A DNA stretch of 64,000 bases from Vibrio sinaloensis (lineage in GTDB: Bacteria; Pseudomonadota; Gammaproteobacteria; Enterobacterales; Vibrionaceae), in the NCBI RefSeq assembly GCF_000808535.1, contig NZ_JWLV01000020.1, positions 49,552 to 113,551 on the forward strand, in the 5' to 3' direction. The notes under the pieces were generated by a model. It was given only the letters and a program-made list of their open reading frames with translations, was not told the DNA's origin and searched no databases. Every line of letters starts with the position of its first letter. The first letter of the stretch is position 1. The position numbers and the translations under genes are program-made. Shown in pieces: positions 28,586 to 37,389 of this stretch.

Positions 28586-29619
28586 AGTTTATTCCGTAAC
28601 AGTTGCGTGACTTGTTCTGGGTCGAGTTCTTTCAAGCATTTAAGGTGACCGAGTGGACATTCGCGCTTAAAACAAGGACGGCACGCAATATCGGTACTTA
28701 CAATATCCACTTTTTGTGCAAGCGGTGGTGTATATTTAGGTGATGTTGAGCCGTATATTCCGACGACGTGACAGCCGACAGCGGCAGCGACATGCATTAA
28801 GCCAGAATCATTACTGACGACACTTTGACATGCACCAAGTAGGTCAACCGCCTCAATTAATGAAGTTTTTCCCGCGAGATCAAAACACGAATCCTGCTGA
28901 GCAGCAGATAAGCTTTCTTTGATGGCTAAAGTGGTCGGTTGATCTTTTGCTGAGCCGAACAACCATACCTGATAGCCTTGATCTATCATACTCGCAGCGA
29001 CTGCAGCATAGTGCTCAGTCGGCCATTGCTTAGCAGGGCCAAATTCAGCTCCAGGACAAAGACCTAAAATAGGTTTGGTTTTATCCATGCCAAACTTCAA
29101 AATGGCGTCTGATTGCGCTTGCTTGTCAATGGTTAAGCACGGTTTTGGTAGTGACTCCATTCCACCAAGTGATGATGAGTCCTTCATCGCTGATTTTGGA
29201 TGCGCCAAAGCCACGTAGCGTTCGACCATGTATTGAAACGACTTCTTGTTTGGACGTAAGTCGTTCAAAAGCCCATAACGCATCTCGCCTTTCCACCCAG
29301 TACGTGCTGGGATGTTTGCAAACCAAGGGATCAGAGCTGATTTTACGGAATTAGGTAGCACGAATGCTTTCGTGTATCGCTGGTCGATTAGTGACTTGCC
29401 TAGGTTACGTCGCCCTGAAAAGTTGAATTCACCGTGGCCAAAAGGCATTTCAATCGCTTGATTCACTTCAGGCATTCGCTCAAGGATTGGCTTACACCAA
29501 CCTGGAGCAATAACATCAATGATTGAGTCAGGATATTGCTGTTTTAGGGTAGTGTATAGCGTTTGTGACATCACCATATCACCGACCCAAGAAGGGCCAA
29601 TAATGAGTATTTTTTCCAC
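28582..29619 (-). CDS. waaF: ADP-heptose:LPS heptosyltransferase II
   Basis: A 345-residue GT9 enzyme that adds the second heptose of the inner core. It begins with the WaaF signature KILIIGPSWVGDMVMSQ and has the nucleotide-site block CPGAEFGPAKQWP and NDSGLMHVAAAVG. The start is placed at a GTG (29619) because the WaaF family begins at this point and the 31-base spacing from lpxM is natural; an ATG at 29682 would add 21 non-conserved residues overlapping lpxM. C-terminal CRPCFKRECPLGHLKC holds a cluster of four cysteines typical of WaaF. Confidence 0.92.
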   Translation of the reverse strand: MEKILIIGPSWVGDMVMSQTLYTTLKQQYPDSIIDVIAPGWCKPILERMPEVNQAIEMPFGHGEFNFSGRRNLGKSLIDQRYTKAFVLPNSVKSALIPWFANIPARTGWKGEMRYGLLNDLRPNKKSFQYMVERYVALAHPKSAMKDSSSLGGMESLPKPCLTIDKQAQSDAILKFGMDKTKPILGLCPGAEFGPAKQWPTEHYAAVAASMIDQGYQVWLFGSAKDQPTTLAIKESLSAAQQDSCFDLAGKTSLIEAVDLLGACQSVVSNDSGLMHVAAAVGCHVVGIYGSTSPKYTPPLAQKVDIVSTDIACRPCFKRECPLGHLKCLKELDPEQVTQLLRNKL

Positions 29620-29650
29620 TTGTAATCTCTGATTATACTTAGCTGGCAAA

Positions 29651-30607
29651 CTAGCGTAATTCTCTATACATGTTACGGCCATCTGGTTGAGATCTCAGTA
29701 GGCGCAGTATCCACATATATTGATTTGGCTGTTTCTCTACAAAGTACTCGATGGCTTTATTCATACCTCGAGCATCGTCTGAGTCAGTTTCTTGAAGCTC
29801 TAAAGCTGGTAGAAACTCAATGGTGTATTTGCCTGTTAATGGATCCAGTGAGGCAAAAGTTGGTATCACTTTGGACTTGGACAGTTTAGCCAGTTTTGTG
29901 AGCCCCGGCAGCGTTGCTTTGGTCGTCGCAAAAAAATCAACAAACTCACTGATATCAGGGCCGTGGTCTTGGTCTGGAAGATAGTACCCCAAATAACCTT
30001 CTTTAATGGACTTAATAAAAGGTTTAATTCCACCAGAGCGTTCATATACACGGCCACCGTATTGCACACGTTGTCGGTGCATGAGCCAGTCACTTACAGG
30101 GTTCTTCTGTTTCTTTGCCATGGCCGATACTGGCAGTCCTTTCGAAGCAAGCAGTACGGCTGGAATGTCAATCGCCCAAGAGTGAGGAATCAATAGAATG
30201 ACGTTTTCGTCTTGATCAGTGTAGTCAGTTAGGTAGTGCTCATTAATTAATGTGCACTGCTTCTGTAGCCACGTTGGGGAGCGTAGAGTCAGTAGTCCAA
30301 AGCGCATCATAAATACGCCTGCGGTAAGCAGTGTCTGGTAGACCAACTGTTCTCTCTCTTGCTCAGTTTTCTCAGGGAAGCAGAGAGTTAAGTTGACGCG
30401 GATGTTATGCACTGCTCCTTTACGCTTATTAACTAAGCGAGAAGCGACCTGGTGCGCGATCCATTTGTGTACTTTTACTGGAAGCAAAGAAAGCGGAAGA
30501 GAGAGCAACACTCCCAGCCAAGTTCCCCAGTATTTAGGAGCAAGGAAACCCCACTCAAAGGTGGGGTTATAGGCTTTCGGATCAAAATCGTTACGTGGTT
30601 TACTCAC
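29651..30607 (-). CDS. lpxM: Lipid A secondary acyltransferase, LpxM type
   Basis: A 318-residue family member of the MsbB/LpxM branch. The catalytic motif is HX4D (H142–D147, HSWAID), as in E. coli LpxM, and GYYLPDQDHGPDISEFVDFF matches LpxM almost exactly. In V. cholerae the LpxM-like enzyme (LpxN) transfers 3-hydroxylaurate, a modification linked to antimicrobial peptide resistance; whether this protein does the same cannot be told. It lies 12 bases downstream of hldD in the core operon. Confidence 0.9.
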   Translation of the reverse strand: MSKPRNDFDPKAYNPTFEWGFLAPKYWGTWLGVLLSLPLSLLPVKVHKWIAHQVASRLVNKRKGAVHNIRVNLTLCFPEKTEQEREQLVYQTLLTAGVFMMRFGLLTLRSPTWLQKQCTLINEHYLTDYTDQDENVILLIPHSWAIDIPAVLLASKGLPVSAMAKKQKNPVSDWLMHRQRVQYGGRVYERSGGIKPFIKSIKEGYLGYYLPDQDHGPDISEFVDFFATTKATLPGLTKLAKLSKSKVIPTFASLDPLTGKYTIEFLPALELQETDSDDARGMNKAIEYFVEKQPNQYMWILRLLRSQPDGRNMYRELR

Positions 30608-30619
30608 AATACGTTGCTA

Positions 30620-31561
30620 CTATTTGTTGATGATTGCCATGTACTCGGCGACACCTTGAGCAACAGGTTTGAAAGTATGGTTGCAGCCTGCAGCTCGAAG
30701 TTTGGTTAAATCAGCTTGAGTGTATTCTTGATAGGCACCTTTCAGATGCTCAGGGAATGGAATAGTTTCCACCTCGCCTTTGCCATGATAAGCGATAACC
30801 GCTTTCGCAACTTCTTCAAAGGATTCTGCGTTACCTGTACCTAGGTTGAAAATACCAGAGACGCCGTTTTGCAAGAACCATAGGTTTACCTCAGCAACGT
30901 CACCCACGTAAACAAAATCACGTTTGAATTGTTCACTGCCTGCAAACAACTTTGGATTCTCACCCGCGTTCATTTGGTTGTTCAGATGAAATGCTACGGA
31001 AGCCATTGAGCCTTTATGTTGCTCACGAGGCCCGTAAACGTTGAAGTAGCGGAAACCTGTGATTTGAGAAAGCGTCTCGCCATGCTCTTCAGCATCTTGC
31101 CAGATTCGACGAACATAGTTGTCAAATTGCTGCTTAGAGTAGCCGTATACATTGAGTGCCCCTTCATATTCTTTTTCTTCAATGAAGGTATCTGTCTCAC
31201 CATAGGTCGCAGCTGAAGAAGCGTATAGGAAAGGAATTTCACGCTCTAAACAGTAGTGAAGCAGCTCTTTGGAGTACTCATAGTTGTTGAGCATCATGTA
31301 CTTGCCGTCCCACTCCGTCGTAGCAGAGCAAGCACCTTCGTGGAAAATTGCCTCGATAGGGCCAAAGCTCTCGCCTGACATGATTTGTACTAAAAAGTCA
31401 TCACGATCCATGTAATCTGCGATGTCTAGATCAACAAGGTTCTGAAATTTCTTACCATTTTTTAAGTGATCAACAACTAAAATGTCGTTTATACCTTGTT
31501 CATTCAGTGCCTTGATGATGTTGCTGCCAATCATGCCAGCGCCGCCAGTTACGATGATCAT
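30620..31561 (-). CDS. hldD: ADP-L-glycero-D-manno-heptose 6-epimerase
   Basis: HldD (RfaD/GmhD) makes ADP-L,D-heptose for the inner core. The 313-residue short-chain dehydrogenase-type protein starts [19 protein letters not shown] and has the catalytic [11 protein letters not shown] stretch. AAGGTTATCT precedes the ATG at 31561. It is the first gene of the six-gene operon hldD–lpxM–waaF–waaA–GT–waaL and forms the left border of the O-antigen locus, as gmhD does in V. cholerae. Confidence 0.97.
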   Translation of the reverse strand: MIIVTGGAGMIGSNIIKALNEQGINDILVVDHLKNGKKFQNLVDLDIADYMDRDDFLVQIMSGESFGPIEAIFHEGACSATTEWDGKYMMLNNYEYSKELLHYCLEREIPFLYASSAATYGETDTFIEEKEYEGALNVYGYSKQQFDNYVRRIWQDAEEHGETLSQITGFRYFNVYGPREQHKGSMASVAFHLNNQMNAGENPKLFAGSEQFKRDFVYVGDVAEVNLWFLQNGVSGIFNLGTGNAESFEEVAKAVIAYHGKGEVETIPFPEHLKGAYQEYTQADLTKLRAAGCNHTFKPVAQGVAEYMAIINK

Positions 31562-31671
31562 AGATAACCTTATTTGAGATAAATGGGACCGGGTGAGTAT
31601 AACATGCTCAACAGCCAAGGGGCTAGAAGGCTAAGGTCAAAGTATCATTCGATGCGAATGGCAAGTTGAGG

Positions 31672-31677
31672 TATAAT
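31672..31677 (+). promoter_or_regulatory. Candidate -10 of the unit A promoter
   Basis: A consensus TATAAT at 31672–31677 lies about 60 bases upstream of the first JUMPstart. No good -35 is visible at 17 bases, so the promoter may be weak or regulated. Confidence 0.4.
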
Positions 31678-31732
31678 TTGTTCGATTTAAGAAGAGTAAA
31701 ACTATCAAGTTATTATACATACAACACGTTAA

Positions 31733-31771
31733 GTAGCACTTTGGAAAGCTTGAACCAAGGGCGGTAGCGTG
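31733..31771 (+). promoter_or_regulatory. JUMPstart/ops element 1 (RfaH recruitment)
   Basis: The ops core GGCGGTAGCGTG is at 31760–31771, preceded by a 5' part (AGCACTTTGGAAAGCTTGA and ACCAAGG) that follows the JUMPstart consensus of enterobacterial O-antigen operons. ops makes RNA polymerase pause and load RfaH, allowing long operons to be transcribed. A hairpin AAAATTG–TCG–CAATTTT (31773–31789) and a T run follow at once. It lies about 85 bases before the first unit A gene. Confidence 0.9.
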
Positions 31772-31856
31772 CAAAATTGTCGCAATTTTTGTGTTAAACG
31801 GGGTCTCGATAGATAGTGTTGTAGTGACACATCCTTAACATTGGAGCATAAGTCAG

Positions 31857-32948
31857 GTGAGTGTCAATGTCGATTATGATCGGGTTGTTAAATGTCGAAG
31901 GTATAGAAAAAGCTGGAAGAGGTTGGTGCATAGCTTAGTTTTTTCATATAGCTATGACTTGCATTCAATAGGTCTTGGTGAAGTTGTATTTTTTGACACC
32001 ACCAGATTAAAGAGTAGGCATGACTATGAACTTATGGCTGATAATTTTTCTGGGCAATTATATAAAAATGTGAAAGGTTCTGGTTCTATATCTATAAGAT
32101 ACAGCCTAGACATTAAGTCGGTTTTTAAAAAAACACTACTTATATTTAATCTATATAATAAATATAAGTATAATATATACGATGCAGTTCAAATCTCTCA
32201 ACTTATAATGTTGAATAATCTGATAGGCACATTACCCACTCAGTTAAAAAAAGCTATTACATTTTGTGATGCGCATCCAGAAGATAACTTAATTGCTCAA
32301 TCATTAAAATCGAGGTCAATCAATACCTATACTTTGCAACATGGTTATTATGTTTTAAATGATGAAAGCATAAATAGCGAAGTTTACCTTAATTTTGTTT
32401 CTGATTATATGTTGTGTTGGGGGGAGTCTTCAGTCGATAATATAACGCTGATGGGGCTGGAACGTAATAAGCTAATTAAATTTGGCTGTTTTAAGAAAAA
32501 CAATAATTTGAATGTGAGTTTAAAGAAAAATAGAGTAACACTGTTCCTAAATGGTACCCATAGTTCAGAAGATAACTATCAACTTGTCTCTCTATATAGT
32601 CAAATAAAAAATCAGGATAAAGATATCGAGGTTAAGATAAGAAGACACCCTGACGATAATAATAACTACGGCCTTGAAGAAGACGCCTTTGATAAATTGT
32701 CTTTGATAGAATCGATGAGTCTTACCTGTTACTCAGTTATTCTTAGTAGTGGGACTTTTGTAGATTTGTATCTAAATAACATTCCATTTTCAATTTTAAA
32801 AACAGAAAAAATGCCAAATGAATTCAAGACCCTAAGGCAATGTGGGTCAGTAACAGAGATTTTGTCACACATTAATCAAAGAATCTTTGTAAGTGTTGAA
32901 GATGCTAGATTGATTGAGAAAAAAACTGATTGGGGAGTTCTGAAGTGA
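31857..32948 (+). CDS. Uncharacterised polysaccharide biosynthesis protein, GT-B-like
   Basis: A 363-residue AT-rich protein I cannot assign to a characterised family. Features resembling a GT-B transferase of the glycerophosphotransferase/surface-carbohydrate type are YTLQHGYYV near residue 158, YMLCWGES, an internal FLNGTHSSEDN with a following VKIRRHPD, and ILSSGTFVDLYL near the C-terminus. There is no signal peptide or membrane helix. The start is GTG at 31857 after GGAG at 31842–31845. It is the first gene of the RfaH-type unit and overlaps the next by 4 bases. Confidence 0.6.
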   Translation: MSVNVDYDRVVKCRRYRKSWKRLVHSLVFSYSYDLHSIGLGEVVFFDTTRLKSRHDYELMADNFSGQLYKNVKGSGSISIRYSLDIKSVFKKTLLIFNLYNKYKYNIYDAVQISQLIMLNNLIGTLPTQLKKAITFCDAHPEDNLIAQSLKSRSINTYTLQHGYYVLNDESINSEVYLNFVSDYMLCWGESSVDNITLMGLERNKLIKFGCFKKNNNLNVSLKKNRVTLFLNGTHSSEDNYQLVSLYSQIKNQDKDIEVKIRRHPDDNNNYGLEEDAFDKLSLIESMSLTCYSVILSSGTFVDLYLNNIPFSILKTEKMPNEFKTLRQCGSVTEILSHINQRIFVSVEDARLIEKKTDWGVLK

Positions 32949-33850
32949 ATAATGTTTATATTTGGGGGTGGTATAGTGATTATGATCTAAGTTCATTTGA
33001 TGAGCTAGTAAAAGAATCATGCACAATTAATAATATCTCAATATCTAAGTTTGGTAGGCTTCTATTACGTATCCCTTATATTAGGGGGTATTATATGGAT
33101 CTTATAAAGAAAAAGTTTAACAACCTATCAGACAACGATAATACTTTGTTTCTAAGTGATGATATTCTGTATTATGATGATTTGTTAAAGAGTTTGGTTG
33201 AATCTAACTGTAAGATTATAATTCTAATAAGAAATAAAATAAATGCCAACCATAAAGTAAATCTAATTTTAGCTAGGCAAGCTACAGATAAAATATACAC
33301 CTTCGATGAAGGAGATGCAGATAAATACAACATTGAGTTTATCGAGCAATATCTACCTGTAACTTACTCTAATATTAAAAATGAAAATAAAAATAGCAAG
33401 GATAAAATTGCTTACTTTATTGGCTTGGATAAAGGACGAAAGGATAGTTTAGAGGAACTATCGATAAACCTTAAAAAAGAGGGAGTTATATGTAACTTTA
33501 CTCTTGTTAGAAAAAGCTTGGTTCGTCGTTTTTTTGGCAAAAGTGATGGGATTTCTTATCAAGAAAATATAGAAAATGTCTTTGAGAGTGATTTCTTAGT
33601 GGAAATAAATTCGAAGGGGCAAGATGGACTAACTTTAAGAGCTTTGGAATCTGTTTTTTATAAGAAGAAATTGATTACAAATAATAGGAATATTTGTAAC
33701 TTTGATTTCTATAATCCACAAAATATTTATGTATTAAATGATGACTTTAAAGTCCCAAAGAGCTTTATTTTGAGTGAATATGACGAAAGTGCTCATCTTG
33801 ATTTGGACCGACATCTTGCTTCAAAAGTGTACTTACGTCTAATGGCATAG
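32945..33850 (+). CDS. Uncharacterised polysaccharide biosynthesis protein
   Basis: A 301-residue, AT-rich cytoplasmic protein starting at a GTG that overlaps the previous stop codon (GTGA) with GGGGAG 7 bases upstream. Segments such as KIYTFDEGDADKY, AYFIGLDKGRKDSLEEL and an ALESVFYKKKLITNN stretch recall a glycosyltransferase-like family in LPS and capsule loci, with a Rossmann-like second half. I do not recognise a characterised member. Coupled to the preceding gene, and followed by an 84-base gap and the flippase. Confidence 0.6.
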   Translation: MNNVYIWGWYSDYDLSSFDELVKESCTINNISISKFGRLLLRIPYIRGYYMDLIKKKFNNLSDNDNTLFLSDDILYYDDLLKSLVESNCKIIILIRNKINANHKVNLILARQATDKIYTFDEGDADKYNIEFIEQYLPVTYSNIKNENKNSKDKIAYFIGLDKGRKDSLEELSINLKKEGVICNFTLVRKSLVRRFFGKSDGISYQENIENVFESDFLVEINSKGQDGLTLRALESVFYKKKLITNNRNICNFDFYNPQNIYVLNDDFKVPKSFILSEYDESAHLDLDRHLASKVYLRLMA

Positions 33851-33934
33851 CTACAAAAATGACTAATAACCAGAAGCTATGCCGTTGGTAGAAGCATGAA
33901 AATCATTATATTTCAATAAATTAAGATATGTATT

Positions 33935-35182
33935 TTGAATTTAATTAAGACATCCATACTTTCATTTGTCGCTACCGCTATTAAAATTTTAGCCGGTTTG
34001 ATCATCAATAAGGCTGTTTCCATTTTCATTGGTCCCGCTGGTTTGGCTGCGATAGGTCAATTTCAAAATGCCTTAGGTATTATTCAGACGTTTGCAAAGG
34101 GTGGGATAAATTCAGGTGTTACGAAGTATACGGCTGAATACAATGATGATATGGATAGTCGTCGTGCTTTATGGAGTACTTCATTAAAGCTAACTCTCAT
34201 CTGCACGGCACCAATAAGTATAGTTCTTATATTTTTTGCGTCCTATTTTTCTGAGTATGTTTTTAAAACAAATAGTTATTCTTACGTATTTGTGGTTTTT
34301 GGTTTTACATTAGTACTGTTCTCAATTAATCAACTTCTTCTTTCTATATTGAATGGATTAAAGGAAATTAGAACATTTATATCTATAAATATAATTCAGA
34401 GTGTCTATAGTTTAATATTTACAACATTGTTAATTGTGTACTTTAAGTTAGATGGTGCTTTGGTTGCCATGGTAACAAACCAATCAATCATATTTCTTAT
34501 TGTTTTATGGAAGTTGAGAGAACATAAAACAATAATAGTTGATAATTTCAATAGCCACTTTGATACTGAACAATCTAAAAAGCTATTAAGCTACTCATTA
34601 ATGGCTTTAATTTCCGCCTTTACTGTACCTGTTTCTTTGATGATTGTCCGTGACTACATAGGAGAAAATGTATCATGGGATGCAGCGGGTTACTGGCAGG
34701 CGATGACATATATATCGACGATGTACCTAATGGTCATAACTACAGCTCTTTCAACGTACTATTTACCGCGGCTTTCGGAGATTAAGGAAAAAAATGAGCT
34801 GAGAGTAGAGCTAAAGAAAGGTTACTTGGTGCTACTACCTATTGTCATTGTCTTATCAGGTTTAGTCTATGTACTGAAGGACTTTGTTATATGGGCATTG
34901 TTTACTGAGGACTTCAAAGCGATGAGAGAACTCTTTCGGTGGCAATTGATAGGGGATGTTTTTAAAATTTCATCTTGGTTAGTCGCCTACCTAATGCTGG
35001 CCAAAGCACTGACAAAAATGTTCATCATTACAGAAATTGTCTTCGCTTTCAGCTTTGCATTACTCTCTTTGTTGCTTGTAGACAAGTTCGGGGTTGTGGG
35101 TGCGACATATGCTTACGCTCTTAACTACTTTATGTACTTGATTTGTATGACTATCCTTATGAGGAAACATGTTTTTGATTGA
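33935..35182 (+). CDS. wzx: Wzx-type O-unit flippase (WzxE-like)
   Basis: A 415-residue polytopic protein with about twelve hydrophobic segments. Its N-terminus (MNLIKTSILSFVATAIKILAG, then FIGPAGLAAIGQFQN) closely follows the WzxE/MOP-flippase pattern, so the start is read as TTG at 33935; the in-frame ATG just upstream gives a stop within six codons. Role: moving undecaprenyl-pyrophosphate-linked repeat units across the inner membrane. No polymerase gene accompanies it in unit A; a second flippase is at 48923. Confidence 0.85.
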   Translation: MNLIKTSILSFVATAIKILAGLIINKAVSIFIGPAGLAAIGQFQNALGIIQTFAKGGINSGVTKYTAEYNDDMDSRRALWSTSLKLTLICTAPISIVLIFFASYFSEYVFKTNSYSYVFVVFGFTLVLFSINQLLLSILNGLKEIRTFISINIIQSVYSLIFTTLLIVYFKLDGALVAMVTNQSIIFLIVLWKLREHKTIIVDNFNSHFDTEQSKKLLSYSLMALISAFTVPVSLMIVRDYIGENVSWDAAGYWQAMTYISTMYLMVITTALSTYYLPRLSEIKEKNELRVELKKGYLVLLPIVIVLSGLVYVLKDFVIWALFTEDFKAMRELFRWQLIGDVFKISSWLVAYLMLAKALTKMFIITEIVFAFSFALLSLLLVDKFGVVGATYAYALNYFMYLICMTILMRKHVFD

Positions 35183-35324
35183 GGTTTTATAACGGCTGAT
35201 GGTTTTAGCTTTGTTACCCAAAGTTGACTACTAGATGTACTAATTAATAGCAAGTAGTATTAGTGATTGGGCAGAAGTAAAACGTGTTTGGAACATAACT
35301 ACTTGATTTGTTTTACGGTGAAGA

Positions 35325-35732
35325 ATGAGTTTAATAAAAACGCTAGAGTTCAATGTACTTGGTGATGACCGGGGTAGTCTTATCTCCCTTGAGCAGAATA
35401 AGAATATTCCTTTTGATATCAAACGTATTTACTATATTTTTGACACACAACAAGATGTAAGTCGTGGTTTTCATGCACATAGAAACCTCCAACAAGTCGC
35501 TGTATGTGTAAAAGGGTCTTGCCGTTTTACCTTGGATGATGGCCAAACTAGAGAGTCAATATTGATGGACTCTCCAAATGTTGGATTGTATATAGATAAC
35601 CATAAATGGCGCGAAATGCATGATTTTTCTGAAGATTGCGTGCTAATTGTGTTAGCTAGTGATTATTATGAAGAGGCGGATTACATTCGCGATTATGATG
35701 AGTTTTTAAAGGAAGTGGTGAAAAATGCGTGA
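35325..35732 (+). CDS. dTDP-4-oxo-6-deoxy-glucose 3,4-ketoisomerase, FdtA/QdtA type
   Basis: A 135-residue cupin that isomerises dTDP-4-keto-6-deoxyglucose to the 3-keto sugar, the first dedicated step to dTDP-3-amino-3,6-dideoxyhexoses. The family motif SRGFHAHRNLQQVAVCVKGS is present with histidines at 50 and 52, and the product length is that of stand-alone FdtA/QdtA. FdtA (galacto) and QdtA (gluco) cannot be separated by eye. It starts a run of seven overlapping genes ending at the aminotransferase (39191). Confidence 0.85.
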   Translation: MSLIKTLEFNVLGDDRGSLISLEQNKNIPFDIKRIYYIFDTQQDVSRGFHAHRNLQQVAVCVKGSCRFTLDDGQTRESILMDSPNVGLYIDNHKWREMHDFSEDCVLIVLASDYYEEADYIRDYDEFLKEVVKNA

Positions 35733-36453
35733 TATTGAAGAAATCGCTAAAAACTATGATTCAATGCATGATGACTGGAGAGATCTAGAAGAAGCTGTTC
35801 GCTTCAAGGAGTTCTCGAACCTTACTTCACTTTGTTCAGATAAACATCGTTCAGTAATCGAGTTTGGATTGGGTGATGGCGTTTTCACCTCGATGCTTTG
35901 CGAGCATTTTGAGCGAGTGACAGCAGTTGATGCCGCACAAACAACGATAGATATTCTTGCTGATCGACTATCGTATGAAAACGTTACGTTTGCTCAAAGC
36001 TATATTGAAGAGTTTGAGTCTGATGACAAGTTTGATGTGATTGTCATGAGCCATATTTTGGAGCACTTAACTGACCCCGTATTGGCATTAAAGAAGGTTA
36101 AGAGCTTGATGCATAAGGATACAATCTTATACATCTCAGTTCCTAACGCTAACTCTCTACATCGATTAGCTGCGGTCAAAATGGGTCTGTTGGAGACGCC
36201 TGATACACTAAATGAACGTGATGTTGAACTTGGACATCAGATAGTTTTCTATCCTAGTAATTTTAAAGAAACAGTATCAGATGCTGGGTTGAAGATAAGT
36301 AAGTTTGGTGGTGTTATGATTAAGCCTTTAGCAAATAGTCAAATATCTAATGACTGGAATAGAAAAATGATCGATGGATTTATTGCTTTAGGGGATGATT
36401 TACCAGAGTTATGCGGTGACATATTTATAGTGGCGAAGTTATCTAATGACTGA
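35725..36453 (+). CDS. Class I SAM-dependent methyltransferase
   Basis: A 242-residue methyltransferase with the SAM motif I region IEFGLGDG at residues 45–52, the acidic VDAA after strand 2, and a VMSHILEHL motif near residue 110. The substrate is unknown; options are a sugar hydroxyl or, given the FkbH–ACP genes nearby, a carrier-bound acyl hydroxyl. It overlaps the ketoisomerase by 8 bases and the GNAT gene by 8 bases. Confidence 0.8.
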   Translation: MRDIEEIAKNYDSMHDDWRDLEEAVRFKEFSNLTSLCSDKHRSVIEFGLGDGVFTSMLCEHFERVTAVDAAQTTIDILADRLSYENVTFAQSYIEEFESDDKFDVIVMSHILEHLTDPVLALKKVKSLMHKDTILYISVPNANSLHRLAAVKMGLLETPDTLNERDVELGHQIVFYPSNFKETVSDAGLKISKFGGVMIKPLANSQISNDWNRKMIDGFIALGDDLPELCGDIFIVAKLSND

Positions 36454-36988
36454 GGTATATAAGGGAAAATGTGTATCGTTAAAGCCTGTAGAAATAAATG
36501 ATGCAGAGTTTATTGTTGCACTCAGAACCCAAGAAAACAATGCAGAGTTTATTAATAAAACGTCTAGCTCTTTAAATGATCAAATAGCTTGGATGAAAAA
36601 TGAATCTCAAGACTCTTCAAGTTACTACTTTATTATTTTAAATAGTTGTTCAGAGCCGATTGGAACTATATCACTATACAATGTAAAAGATGAATGTGGT
36701 GAGTTCGGCCGTTGGATATGTAATGGTAGTGCGCTAGAAAGTTTAGAGTCTGCTTTATTAATTCATCAATTTGCCTTTGATACGTTAGAGTTATCAGAAG
36801 TTTACACTAGAACCTTGGCTGATAACCAGAAGGTCGTCAGCTTTCATAGAAAGTTTGGTGCTAGTGTGCCAAAGAACCCTGCTTTTGAGCCGGAGTATAA
36901 TAAAGATATTTACCGCGGAGTCGTGAGTATCGATATGTTTCCTAGCATTAAATCTCGTTGTCTTAAAATGATCGAGGTGTTTCTATGA
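36446..36988 (+). CDS. GNAT N-acyltransferase in amino-sugar module
   Basis: A 180-residue GNAT-fold protein (VYKGKCVSLKPVEINDAEFIVALR start, later SEVYTRTLADNQKVVSFHRKFG, the conserved asparagine–helix segment). Most family members use acetyl-CoA, but some take acyl-ACP. In an Fdt-type pathway it is the obvious N-acylase for the 3-amino group. It overlaps the methyltransferase by 8 bases and the VOC gene by 4. Confidence 0.75.
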   Translation: MTEVYKGKCVSLKPVEINDAEFIVALRTQENNAEFINKTSSSLNDQIAWMKNESQDSSSYYFIILNSCSEPIGTISLYNVKDECGEFGRWICNGSALESLESALLIHQFAFDTLELSEVYTRTLADNQKVVSFHRKFGASVPKNPAFEPEYNKDIYRGVVSIDMFPSIKSRCLKMIEVFL

Positions 36989-37389
36989 AAATTCACCACT
37001 TTGGTTACCTAACTACATCAATCGAAGATAGTGTTAAAGAATTTAGTTCTTTAGGGTATGTAGAATTCGATAAGTTGTATTTTGACGAGATTCGAGGAAT
37101 TAACATTCAATTTATTCGTTCTACATCAGGTGAATTGATTGAGTTGATTGAGTCTGCTTCTGAAAAATCAATTGTCAAAGGAATGTTGTCGAAGAGCAAA
37201 AATAGCATTTATCATATTTGTTATTTTACAGATGATATTCAAGACAAGATAGCCACACTATCAGAGCAAGGGTTTGTTTTAATTTCGCCCCCTCAGCCTG
37301 CGATTGCGTTAGGAAACTGCAATGTGGCTTTCCTTTTATCTAAACACGCTGGAATGGTAGAGTTATATGAAAGTTGTCACACTGAGTAA
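36985..37389 (+). CDS. VOC (glyoxalase-fold) family protein
   Basis: A 134-residue vicinal-oxygen-chelate protein resembling methylmalonyl-CoA epimerase: MKIHHFGYLTTSIEDSV with a metal-type histidine at 4–5, a second-module HICYFTDDIQDKIATL, and a terminal GMVELYE with the usual glutamate. Reactions in this fold include epimerisation and isomerisation of acyl carriers. Here it lies between an acyltransferase and an FkbH-like protein, and overlaps the latter by 23 bases. An epimerase or isomerase of the ACP-bound acyl unit is my inference. Confidence 0.72.
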   Translation: MKIHHFGYLTTSIEDSVKEFSSLGYVEFDKLYFDEIRGINIQFIRSTSGELIELIESASEKSIVKGMLSKSKNSIYHICYFTDDIQDKIATLSEQGFVLISPPQPAIALGNCNVAFLLSKHAGMVELYESCHTE

